Assembly (NCBI GenBank): GCA_900544755.1
Contig: UQWQ01000005.1
Coordinates: 1-47,085, forward strand
Source of the DNA: an uncultured Collinsella sp.
GTDB lineage: Bacteria > Actinomycetota > Coriobacteriia > Coriobacteriales > Coriobacteriaceae
Direction of reading: 5' to 3'
DNA: 47,085 nt
Position numbers and translations under genes: made by a program. This document shows, piece after piece, positions 40,032 through 47,085 of the stretch. How positions within the stretch are numbered: the first letter of the stretch is position 1; each line of letters starts with the position of its first letter. The notes under the pieces are model-generated. The model did not search any database. It worked only from the letters and a program-made list of their open reading frames with translations, and was not told the DNA's origin.

Positions 40032-40401
40032 GACGATTCGTCTAGCTCTGTCTTTGGTGCTGATGGCTTCATTGGTGGGCTGTTCAACAAAGGAAGAGAT
40101 ATCGCGCGGAGGTTCCGGAGAAGTGACTGCGACAGACTCAGGTTCATTAGAAATAGCTGGCGGGCATGCCGATGTGATGTTACAAGGAAAAGGCGTGCTT
40201 AGGTCGATTGATGCTGAAGACGCTGTCTGCTCAATAGAGGATTTGAAGACAGGTGAAACTGCATCGTACCGAGTTTCAGATAATGCTGCGAATATGATTG
40301 AGTCGATACCGACTGGAGCGCAGGTTTCTTTTAGATACTTTGCTCCGCAACTTGAGGATGAGCTTGCTTCTCTGGTGTCTATATGCGCCGATGACAACTA
40401 A
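40009..40401 (+). CDS. Small lipoprotein coupled to the exported peptidase
   Basis: A 130-residue predicted lipoprotein: MERLFRSRTIRLALSLVLMA leads to the lipobox SLVGC, then a Ser/Gly/Thr-rich stretch and a compact beta-rich domain (about 55-130; VMLQGKGVLRSIDAEDAVC and SYRVSDNAANMIESIPTGA). The gene overlaps the peptidase by 23 bp, in another frame, so the pair is translationally coupled. It could be an anchor, inhibitor or partner of the peptidase; that is inference. The start could also be ATG at 39997. AT content is high, as in the upstream gene. Confidence 0.6.
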   Translation: MERLFRSRTIRLALSLVLMASLVGCSTKEEISRGGSGEVTATDSGSLEIAGGHADVMLQGKGVLRSIDAEDAVCSIEDLKTGETASYRVSDNAANMIESIPTGAQVSFRYFAPQLEDELASLVSICADDN

Positions 40402-40414
40402 AAGGCCTGAATTC

Positions 40415-40454
40415 AAACGGCCTCGGATGGTCAATTGGCTATCCGAGGCCGTTT
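40415..40454 (+). terminator. Terminator between convergent genes
   Basis: AAACGGCCTCGGAT pairs with ATCCGAGGCCGTTT around a 12-nt loop, followed by further T. The stop codon of the opposite-strand gene lies in the loop. Confidence 0.85.
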
Positions 40455-41762
40455 TTTACTCGACGGGGCTTCGACCTTGTCGATGGCCCAGGTGGCTCCG
40501 AGGCCGCCGGTGGTGTTGCGGCGAATGCGTACGGTGACTTCGTGGCGTTTGCCGGCCTGTGTGTAGCGCAGGGGGAAGCTCGCGCGGTTACGGCCGGCCT
40601 CGATGGTACCGCGCTCGCGAGCGATCCAGTAGTACTCGCCGACGATGCCGAGGGTGTCGGCGCCGTAGGGGAGATAAGTCGACAGCTGGTGCAGCAGCGG
40701 GCTAGGGCAGAAGACCTCGGTCGCGAAATCGATGGGGAAGTCCCCGGGGATGGTTGGTGCTGCGGAAGCGGGGGCCGGTGCTGAATTGGGGACCGGAGTC
40801 GGTGCAGGTGTGGGAGCCTGGTCACAGGCGGGTGCGGATGCGGACTCAATGACAGGTGCAGACTCAGATGCCGCTTCTGGCTTAGCTATGGAATCTGTCG
40901 GTTCCACGGAGATGGACGTGTCTTCGGTCCCGGTTTTGGCATCGGCCTGCGGAGTGTCCTCTGCCTCGACGTTCGGCTTGGCCTCGACCGGCGTGGATAC
41001 CATGGTGGTGATGCCGGCGTTGGCGTTCTCGGGGTCGTAGACAACCGTGAGCGAGATGGCAGGCTGGGGCGCCTCGGGCTCCGGTGTTGCCTCGGCAGCA
41101 TCTTGATCCGCGAGCTCGTCGGACTGATTGTCCTCGGTGTTGTCGCCAAAGACATCGTGGTTCTGGAACACGGGCGCCTCGGGCTGGCCAGCCGCCTCTT
41201 CGGTTGTCGACTTGGATGCCTCGTTGAGCTCCGCAGTGGCTTCCTGCTCGGATATGACTTCGGGATCGGTCGTGGCGGCGATTTCGGTTTCGGCCTCTGC
41301 TGTTACTCCAATAGCGACTTCGATCTCTGTCTCGGGTTCGGGTTCCGGCACGGCTCCAACCATGGCTTCGGGCTCGGGACGCTTAACGTGCTTGGGGCGC
41401 ACGGCCTTCAGGTCCTTCTTGCCGTGCTTCTTCTTTTTGTAGGACTGCTTGGCGCCCTTGGTAGCCTTGCGCTTGTCCTCGTCCTTGGCAAGGGCGGCAT
41501 CCCATGCCTCGTTGGCGATGGCGGTGGCATACAGGCGGCCGCCCTTAAAGACGGTCAGTTTAATGCAGTCGTCGAGTTCCTCGAGCAACTCGCGCGTGGA
41601 CTCGAAGCCCAAGTCATAAGCGGCCATGTCGCCGGCGGCGAGCGCCTCCTCGACCTGCGTCATAAACGTTTGCTTACCGCACCCAATCGCGTCGCGCAGC
41701 AGGCGATACAGATAGATGTGGTTGCCCAGCGATAGCGTGGGCCTAACTATTGTCTTGCTCAT
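40431..41762 (-). CDS. Large low-complexity protein with possible LOTUS/OST-HTH-like N-terminus
   Basis: A 443-residue cytoplasmic-looking protein in three parts. Residues 1-95 are a compact helical domain (SLGNHIYLYRLLRDAIGCG; MAAYDLGFESTRELLEELDD; FKGGRLYATA) that vaguely resembles a LOTUS/OST-HTH winged helix. A basic patch follows (SYKKKKHGKKDLKAVRPKHV, about 107-126). Residues about 130-350 are disordered and rich in Pro, Glu, Ala and Thr. A folded C-terminal domain (about 350-440; STYLPYGADTLGIVGEYYWI; SFPLRYTQAGKRHEVTVRIR) is not recognised. The basic patch and possible winged helix suggest nucleic-acid binding. The ATG follows AGAGGAG. Confidence 0.6.
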   Translation of the reverse strand: MSKTIVRPTLSLGNHIYLYRLLRDAIGCGKQTFMTQVEEALAAGDMAAYDLGFESTRELLEELDDCIKLTVFKGGRLYATAIANEAWDAALAKDEDKRKATKGAKQSYKKKKHGKKDLKAVRPKHVKRPEPEAMVGAVPEPEPETEIEVAIGVTAEAETEIAATTDPEVISEQEATAELNEASKSTTEEAAGQPEAPVFQNHDVFGDNTEDNQSDELADQDAAEATPEPEAPQPAISLTVVYDPENANAGITTMVSTPVEAKPNVEAEDTPQADAKTGTEDTSISVEPTDSIAKPEAASESAPVIESASAPACDQAPTPAPTPVPNSAPAPASAAPTIPGDFPIDFATEVFCPSPLLHQLSTYLPYGADTLGIVGEYYWIARERGTIEAGRNRASFPLRYTQAGKRHEVTVRIRRNTTGGLGATWAIDKVEAPSSKKRPRIAN

Positions 41763-41834
41763 GGCAAATCTCCTCTTTACACACGTAAAGCATCTTACCA
41801 TCGCATAGCGTTCGCCATGGCGGCACCCAAGGCA

Positions 41835-41868
41835 AACGGGCGCGAACCGCTATCGATTCGCGCCCGTT
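41835..41868 (-). terminator. Terminator after the Ser/Thr-rich membrane protein
   Basis: AACGGGCGCGAA and TTCGCGCCCGTT form a perfect 12-bp stem with a 10-nt loop; the T run on the minus strand is short. Confidence 0.6.
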
Positions 41869-41898
41869 GTACAGGTTGCCTATCTGGGGATGCAGTGC

Positions 41899-42849
41899 TT
41901 AGTTGCCCGATGCCGTGCCTTGGCTCGAGCTGTTAGATGTCGTGCCCAATGTGGTGTCACTCGAATTGCTGTTGCTGCTGCCTGCTGTGCCCGTTCCCGA
42001 CGTGGTGTCGCTCGTCTGGCCGCCCGTGCTCGGTTGAGAGCCGTCAGTCGTTTGGCTTGAGTCAGTCGTGCCGGATTGCGTGCCGCTGTTGTTCGCAGAG
42101 GAATCGGTGCCCTGCGATTGGTTTTGGGTGTTCGAGGACGAATTGGCAGAGGTAGAACTGTCTTGCGTATCGTCCGTCTGTGCTTGCTGATCCTGCGACT
42201 GGGTGTTGCCATTTGCATCGCTCTCGGTCGTGCGCGACGACAGGATTGGCTCGGGACGCTCGCCCAGACCCTCACCGGCAGTGGTGATAAGGATGGCGCC
42301 GGCGCAGGCGATGACCGCGACGATGGCGATAGCGATCGAGAAGACGATGACCTTCTTTTGCGTCTGGCTGCGCTCAGCCGCCGCCTTGGCGCGCAGGCTG
42401 TTGGGAGCGATGCGCGCCGTGGTCGCGCGTCCCGCAACCTGGCGCATCTCCTGCGTGGTTGCGGCGCCACCTAGGTGCTCCTCGACATTGGGCTCAACGG
42501 GCTCGTAGGCGCCGGTAGGGTAGTCGACAGCGGCATGCGTGCCCTTGATTGCTTCGGCGCTGGCGGAGATAAAGTGGCGATAGACCTGCGAGGACACAAC
42601 AGTGATGACTGAGCTCACAGCGGCACCAATCACCGAGCCGGCAATGCCGATCTTTGAAGCAAGCGCCACGCTCGTGGCGGCAGCTGCGGCGCCGGCGATG
42701 ATCTGGGGAATGGAAATGTCGTCGAACAGGCCCTTTTTGGGCGCGATGGCCATGGTCTGTCCGATGGAATGGTTCTCGTGCACGCCGTTGTTGAGTGATG
42801 CCGGCGTCATGACGCGCGTGCGCGGCGCGTCGGTGTACTTGGTTGTCAT
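41899..42849 (-). CDS. Membrane protein with long Ser/Thr/Gln/Asn-rich outer tail
   Basis: A 316-residue protein. Residues about 45-90 contain two Ala/Val/Ile-rich hydrophobic helices (IIAGAAAAATSVALASKIGI; GAAVSSVITVVSS). A soluble stretch follows, then a transmembrane helix at about 168-190 (VIVFSIAIAIVAVIACAGAI). The last 110 residues are almost only Ser, Thr, Gly, Asn, Gln and Asp. Such a tail fits an extracytoplasmic, possibly wall-spanning or glycosylated stalk. No LPxTG motif is seen. The start follows GGGAGGAC. No family is recognised. Confidence 0.6.
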   Translation of the reverse strand: MTTKYTDAPRTRVMTPASLNNGVHENHSIGQTMAIAPKKGLFDDISIPQIIAGAAAAATSVALASKIGIAGSVIGAAVSSVITVVSSQVYRHFISASAEAIKGTHAAVDYPTGAYEPVEPNVEEHLGGAATTQEMRQVAGRATTARIAPNSLRAKAAAERSQTQKKVIVFSIAIAIVAVIACAGAILITTAGEGLGERPEPILSSRTTESDANGNTQSQDQQAQTDDTQDSSTSANSSSNTQNQSQGTDSSANNSGTQSGTTDSSQTTDGSQPSTGGQTSDTTSGTGTAGSSNSNSSDTTLGTTSNSSSQGTASGN

Positions 42850-43023
42850 ACGGGGTCCTCCCGGTGTAAATCTGCTTCGTTTCGTGTAGCCATCAGGGTA
42901 CCCACCAGATGTGAATCGTACGTGACATTTAACAGATACCATCAACTCATCAAGGGGGCTTGCTGTCTTTGGTGCGATAGCTTGATGCTAAACTGGATTT
43001 ATGTTTGCGAGGTGGTTTACGTG

Positions 43024-43242
43024 ATGTACCCGTATATGACATTCGAAGATGGAACCGAGGTCATTCATTCTGACCTGATTACAGATGGCGATATCGAAAA
43101 GGTTATCGTGCATTTTGAACGACCGACGGCAGAGGGTTTCGACTCCGCTCGTTGTGAGTTGCCTTCCTGTTCGTGGACTGACTGGGAAGGGCATTTTACT
43201 CAGAGTGAAAAACGAGCTTTCGAAGAGTGTCTGAGCAAATAA
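43024..43242 (+). CDS. Small conserved-looking protein, function unknown
   Basis: A 72-residue acidic soluble protein: MYPYMTFEDGTEVIHSDLI, then KVIVHFERPTAEGFDSARCE and a Trp-containing DWEGHF end. The composition (aromatic residues, charged, one beta-rich core) suggests a folded domain, not a peptide precursor. The start ATG (or GTG three bases earlier) has GAGGTGG upstream. Base composition is more AT-rich than the genes to the left. No family recognised. Confidence 0.55.
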   Translation: MYPYMTFEDGTEVIHSDLITDGDIEKVIVHFERPTAEGFDSARCELPSCSWTDWEGHFTQSEKRAFEECLSK

Positions 43243-43248
43243 TTTAGA

Positions 43249-43268
43249 TTAGTTCGAGTTTAGTTCGA
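43249..43268. repeat. Direct repeat TTAGTTCGA x2
   Basis: TTAGTTCGA occurs at 43249-43257 and 43260-43268, 11 bp apart, one helical turn, just after the small ORF and upstream of the DUF2087 gene. It could be a tandem regulator site. Confidence 0.3.
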
Positions 43269-43342
43269 ATAAAGAAGCTGAATGCGATGACCTAAAGCGT
43301 ATGCATTTTTAGTATTAGATGCGTATGAAATGGAGGATGTGA

Positions 43343-43624
43343 ATGGATGAGCTAATAGACTTTAAAAAACGATTTCTCAAGAATGGCGAGCTGGTTTCAA
43401 TTCCAAAAAAGGAAAGCTATAAAAGAATCATGCTGCTATGGGCCGTCTCTTTCTTTGAATTAAATACAAGTTATACGGAGCTTCAGGTTAATCGTGTGCT
43501 GTCACAGCTCTATCCTGATTATGCCGTGTTGAGGCGGTACTTGGTTGATTATGGATTCCTATTAAGGGATGAACGAGGCCTGAAATACGAGGTTAATCGT
43601 GATGTTCACGGTATTGAGAGCTAG
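43343..43624 (+). CDS. DUF2087-domain protein
   Basis: A 93-residue protein matching the DUF2087 domain, usually found alone or fused to ArsR/HTH domains in Firmicutes and actinobacteria: KRIMLLWAVSFFELNTSYTE, then VNRVLSQLYPDYAVLRRYLV and DYGFLLRDERG. The fold is probably a winged helix. The ATG has GGAGG about 8 bases upstream. Its 3' end overlaps the MFS transporter gene, so the two are coupled; it may regulate the exporter operon. Confidence 0.8.
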   Translation: MDELIDFKKRFLKNGELVSIPKKESYKRIMLLWAVSFFELNTSYTELQVNRVLSQLYPDYAVLRRYLVDYGFLLRDERGLKYEVNRDVHGIES

Positions 43625-44786
43625 CCGTCCGGTTCGGGTCCTATATATTGCTAGAGGGATAAGCGAAATAGGCAATTGGTGTGCGAATATTGCTTTGCCA
43701 ATGCTAATTTACGAGGTAACTCACGATGTTTCTGCAACTGCTTTGATGGTCTGCTGCAGATTTGCCCCCTCTCTGTTTTCAGTTGCGCTCGCGCAGCTGC
43801 CTCAGAAGATGGGTATCGGGACACTGCAGGCCATGAGATTGGCAGACTTAATTCGCGCGGGATTATTCGTTTGCTATATTTTTGTTGATAGTAAATGGAG
43901 TATGTTTGCTATTACGTGCGCGGTATCGCTTTGCCGAACGGTAGAAATGCCCTGCTTTTACTCGTTGTTAAGAGCCAATACGAATAGTATCAATCGCGAC
44001 GTAATTAATAATTCGTTTGGGTTCCTGCAGAATTTGATGATGGTTCTGGGGCCAGTTGCCGGCGGTTTTGTTGTCGCTCAATTTGGGGCGGAGGCTGTTC
44101 TTGCATTAGACGCGCTTTCTTTTGCCGCGTCGTTCTGGTTGCTGCGAGATGTTCCGTCGGTTATCGAGGTTAATGATAAAGAGGGAATAAGCAAAAATGA
44201 AAAAAACAGGACTGCATTTAGTGATCTTAGCGCGAAGCACTTGGCAATTGGTTTCCTATTAATCGATATTTCTAGTGGCGTGGCATTCGGCTCTCTGAAT
44301 TCTCTTTTGCCAGCTATAGCGCAATTGCAATTTGACTCGTCATCGATACAATACGGATTCCTTCAGAGTAGTCTTACAATCGGACTGTTGTTCGGAAATA
44401 CAATATATGGTCGTTTAATCAGTGGTTCCGATTGCGTTAAATCATATTGTTTTGTGACGTATCTTGCGCTCGGTGCGTATCTGGCGTTTGGCTATCGCTA
44501 TGCGTCTGGGATATCGTTTATTTTCCTTTTTATCGTCGGTGCCGGAAACGCCATTCAAGATGTGCTTCTCATAACATCGCTGCAGGATTTGGCGAGAGAC
44601 GGATCTGAATCGATAAGCCTGTTTTCAATTAGGGAGTCTTTGCAATCGGTTGCTGTTGTTATTTCAACACTTCTTGTTTCGCTGTTCACGAGCATCGCGA
44701 TGTTCTCAATTCTCGTTACAGGACTTGGTGTATTTTCAATTATGATGGTAGTTGTGTTTCAATTGAATTATTTGCGAAAGATGTGA
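43602..44786 (+). CDS. MFS transporter
   Basis: A 394-residue major facilitator of the MFS_3-like, 12-helix drug/peptide-efflux type. N-terminal half: RVLYIARGISEIGNWCANIA and LPMLIYEVTHDVSATALMV; the second bundle starts near residue 210 after a basic loop (NDKEGISKNEKNRTAF). The fold is clear but the substrate is not. It starts inside the end of the DUF2087 gene (ATG 43602, or GTG 43599) and ends 7 bp before the radical SAM gene. In this context it may export the product of the radical SAM enzyme. Codon use is AT-rich. Confidence 0.85.
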   Translation: MFTVLRASRPVRVLYIARGISEIGNWCANIALPMLIYEVTHDVSATALMVCCRFAPSLFSVALAQLPQKMGIGTLQAMRLADLIRAGLFVCYIFVDSKWSMFAITCAVSLCRTVEMPCFYSLLRANTNSINRDVINNSFGFLQNLMMVLGPVAGGFVVAQFGAEAVLALDALSFAASFWLLRDVPSVIEVNDKEGISKNEKNRTAFSDLSAKHLAIGFLLIDISSGVAFGSLNSLLPAIAQLQFDSSSIQYGFLQSSLTIGLLFGNTIYGRLISGSDCVKSYCFVTYLALGAYLAFGYRYASGISFIFLFIVGAGNAIQDVLLITSLQDLARDGSESISLFSIRESLQSVAVVISTLLVSLFTSIAMFSILVTGLGVFSIMMVVVFQLNYLRKM

Positions 44787-44793
44787 CGTTGAT

Positions 44794-47085
44794 ATGCCTA
44801 AAACGCTTTTAGTATTTCCCCCAGGATGGAGTCCAGTGGGGCCGTATCTTGCCTTGCCTGTTTTGAAGTCATATCTTCAAGAGGTTGAACAATACAAAGT
44901 TGACATTGTTGACTTAAACGTGGAATTTTACGATGACCTCCTATCTTTTAGACATGTCGAAGAGTGCTGTAAAAGGTATCGGGAATCAAAGGATTCGTTT
45001 AGTTCGAATGTCCAATTAACAATCGAGTTGATACAAAAGTTGGCACTTAATGTTGACGAGGCAAAAGATATTTTCAGATCGAAGAGATACTTTAATCTAA
45101 AAGAAAGACAATATGCTGAAAACATTTTTAGAAATGCACTCTATATCATAAATCACGTCTCATATGGAGTTAAATACACGTTCAACTCCATAGATCTGCC
45201 CTATGATTATTATTCGACACCAGAAATAATGAAATCGCTTGCGGATACCTTGCATAATCCGTTTATTTCCTTCTATGAAACTGCCTTTCTTAAGCGTATT
45301 CAGAGGGAAAAAATCGAGTTTATTGGGATTTCGGTGAGCGGCTGTTTCCAATTGATTTCTGCAGTTACGTTAGCGAAACTGATTAAAGAAGAATGTCCAT
45401 CTGTTAAACACGTCTCATTGGGCGGCAATTACATTACTCGTTTAGCAGATGACTGCATGAAAGAATGGCATCCCTTTTTTGAATACATTGATTCGATAAT
45501 GATGTATGACGGCGAAGAGCCGCTTGCACGTCTTCTTGAGGCTCTTGACTCTGGTGATGACAATCTCGACTGTGTTCCAAACCTTTGCCATGCTAAAGGT
45601 GGAAAGATATATAAAAACCATCGGATTGAGCAAACATTTATCAACGATACAGTTCCCGATTTCGATGGCTTCGCCCTTTCTAAATACTTCATGCCTGAGC
45701 TAATATTGCCGGTTTATTCCTCTAGGCAGTGTTTTAATCATTGCGCCTTCTGCACCATTCCCGGTGCTACCGGTGGTTGTTACCGAAAGATGCCTATATC
45801 GAGAGTATTTGAAATAATGTGTCGGTTAAATGAAAAATACGGCACGAGAGTTTTCTCTTTTGTGGATGAAACATTCGAAGGCAAAAGAATGGAGCAACTC
45901 GCGGATGAAATAAACGCATCGGGAAAAACGTTTTTCTGGCATGGAGAAACGAGGTTCTCTCCAACCCTAAGTACAGACGTTTTTAACAAGATATACCAAA
46001 GTGGATGTAGGCAGATTCAGTTTGGCCTCGAGTCATACAACCAAAGAGTTCTTGATCTAATGAAGAAGAACACGAGAGTTGATTGGATTGATCGCAATAT
46101 CCATGATTGTCTCAATGCGGGTATTCCTGTTCATCTATTTTTTATGATTGGCTTTCCGACCGAAACTAAAGAAGAGGCTCTGAACACCTTAGCTTATACA
46201 GAGAATGTTTTGAATTATTCAAAACAGGTATGTGGTGTTCCATATTCCACGAGAGGATTTACGAATTTTGGTCTCGTTATGGGGTCGGATGTTTGGAATC
46301 ATCCCGATAAGTATGGTGTCTCTGTAATGCCGCAGTCCCAATATGAGGATTTGCGCCTCGAAGTAGATTATGTTTCAGGCACTGGTTTAACTTTAAATGA
46401 AGCAAAATCCTTATCTGATGAGCATCATATTGATTTTTATATGCAAGAGGTCATAAACGGTAGCGACACAATTGACTTGCCCCAGCGGCTTCATATTTCA
46501 GAGGTGACCTGGATCCTAGATTCTATTCACGCTGTCAGGTATAAGGGACATTTGACCAAAGTAAAGCGACGGCTAACTAGTCTAAATCCAGCTGATCGAA
46601 TCTGGCTGGATTCCAAGACCTCTGTCGTGCTCGTTGAGCCATTTGCCTACTTCTATAATTCTGAATACCATCATGTCTATGCTGTTTCCCAGTTGGTATA
46701 CCATAAGTTGGCCCGTTTATTGGAGGCCAATTGTAGCATTTCTCTTATTCTTGATCAGGGCGACCTCGAGCTGACAAGGGCGATAGAAGAACTGTTGCAT
46801 TATGGATTGCTGAATACAAATATCGATGCCGATTATGTAATGCACGATAATGGTTTTCAATTGGTTAAAAGTTCGTTTGTTAAAGAAGTCGGACGCTCAA
46901 AAGAGGGGTTAAGAGTACTGCTGAGTTGTGCCACCCATAGAATGTGTGCGGTTAATGATTTTTCGTTCGCTTTGCTTTCGTTGTTTGAAAAGCCGATTAC
47001 TAAGAACGAGGTGCGCGACATTTTGAAAAAAGAGGGACTATCGACAAGGGTTGATTTTCAATCTCAACGCAACAGCCTGAACGGG
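44794..47085 (+). CDS. Cobalamin-binding radical SAM protein, 3' end outside window
   Basis: An open frame of 764 codons reaching the right edge without a stop. Residues 1-290 resemble a B12-binding domain: the start KTLLVFPPGWSPVGPYLALP, FIGISVSGCFQLISAVTLAKL and HVSLGGNYITRL are typical. The radical SAM cluster CFNHCAFC is at residues 313-320, followed by FSFVDETFEGK and IQFGLESYNQRVLDLMKK (SAM-binding strands). The part beyond about residue 600 has two segments (near SQLVYHKLARLLEANCSISL and FALLSLFEKPITKNEVRDIL) that look like small winged-helix, PqqD-like domains. Such enzymes methylate or rearrange peptides or metabolites. The ATG is 7 bp after the MFS stop. Confidence 0.82.
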   Translation, partial: MPKTLLVFPPGWSPVGPYLALPVLKSYLQEVEQYKVDIVDLNVEFYDDLLSFRHVEECCKRYRESKDSFSSNVQLTIELIQKLALNVDEAKDIFRSKRYFNLKERQYAENIFRNALYIINHVSYGVKYTFNSIDLPYDYYSTPEIMKSLADTLHNPFISFYETAFLKRIQREKIEFIGISVSGCFQLISAVTLAKLIKEECPSVKHVSLGGNYITRLADDCMKEWHPFFEYIDSIMMYDGEEPLARLLEALDSGDDNLDCVPNLCHAKGGKIYKNHRIEQTFINDTVPDFDGFALSKYFMPELILPVYSSRQCFNHCAFCTIPGATGGCYRKMPISRVFEIMCRLNEKYGTRVFSFVDETFEGKRMEQLADEINASGKTFFWHGETRFSPTLSTDVFNKIYQSGCRQIQFGLESYNQRVLDLMKKNTRVDWIDRNIHDCLNAGIPVHLFFMIGFPTETKEEALNTLAYTENVLNYSKQVCGVPYSTRGFTNFGLVMGSDVWNHPDKYGVSVMPQSQYEDLRLEVDYVSGTGLTLNEAKSLSDEHHIDFYMQEVINGSDTIDLPQRLHISEVTWILDSIHAVRYKGHLTKVKRRLTSLNPADRIWLDSKTSVVLVEPFAYFYNSEYHHVYAVSQLVYHKLARLLEANCSISLILDQGDLELTRAIEELLHYGLLNTNIDADYVMHDNGFQLVKSSFVKEVGRSKEGLRVLLSCATHRMCAVNDFSFALLSLFEKPITKNEVRDILKKEGLSTRVDFQSQRNSLNG

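Noticed and set aside
43024..43242. Small ORF as precursor peptide of the radical SAM enzyme
   Set aside because: It looks like a folded acidic domain without a leader/core split, and lies in front of a separate gene with about 100 bp between them.
1..47085. tRNA, rRNA, insertion sequences, prophage genes or replication origin
   Set aside because: None were recognised on reading both strands; I cannot run covariance or profile searches, so short RNAs may be missed.

Overview
The window looks like a chromosome segment of a gut actinobacterium of the class Coriobacteriia, most likely Collinsella or a close relative. This rests on GC-rich coding DNA, Actinobacteria-like protein sequences, many GTG/TTG starts with strong GGAGG ribosome sites, and an anaerobe's gene set (flavodoxin, ferredoxin-type aldo/keto reductase, YfcC/DcuC-type transporter). 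It is an inference, because no rRNA or marker phylogeny is present. I found no tRNA, rRNA, CRISPR array or insertion sequence. Two stretches (about 38.7-40.4 kb and 43-47 kb) are clearly more AT-rich and use different codons, which suggests acquired DNA.

Layout. 0-10 kb: an oxidoreductase (cut by the left edge), RNase HI, and a LysR regulator divergent from metY, whose leader carries a small upstream ORF and a structured RNA; then a secreted protein, PanE, a cyclase-family hydrolase, an Fe-S aldo/keto reductase, a second Gfo/Idh oxidoreductase and endonuclease IV. The last two genes each follow a related long hairpin. 10.7-18.4 kb: an amino-acid ABC transporter (binding protein, permease with an extra outer domain, ATPase), flavodoxin plus DUF3793, a heavy-metal-binding protein behind a CsoR-like site, a Y-family polymerase plus YolD-like operon behind two LexA boxes, and half of an iron-alcohol-dehydrogenase fold. 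18.6-22.1 kb: pgi and two HAD phosphatases.

22.2-33.7 kb is the metabolic centrepiece. It runs GntR/UTRA regulator, YfcC/DcuC-type transporter, amidohydrolase, FrlC-like epimerase, FrlB/FraB-like SIS deglycase and FrlD-like kinase, then (after an internal hairpin) a second FrlD-like kinase, an amidohydrolase-2 protein, a YjbQ-family protein, a BtpA-family protein and an FGGY kinase. The first part resembles the Amadori-product (fructose-lysine / fructose-asparagine) pathways of enterobacteria. The second part is not a pathway I recognise.

33.7-47 kb: TatD and TcdA, then a 28-residue membrane peptide. It has a LexA-like box at its promoter and a ribosome site buried in a hairpin, and it diverges from an sdpR-sdpI-like pair; this resembles an SOS-induced TisB-type peptide next to an immunity-type protein. 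EttA follows, then an AT-rich Tat-exported papain-like peptidase plus lipoprotein behind a 36-bp nested palindrome, two large low-complexity proteins, and an AT-rich group of a small ORF, a DUF2087 protein, an MFS exporter and a cobalamin-binding radical SAM enzyme that runs off the right edge.
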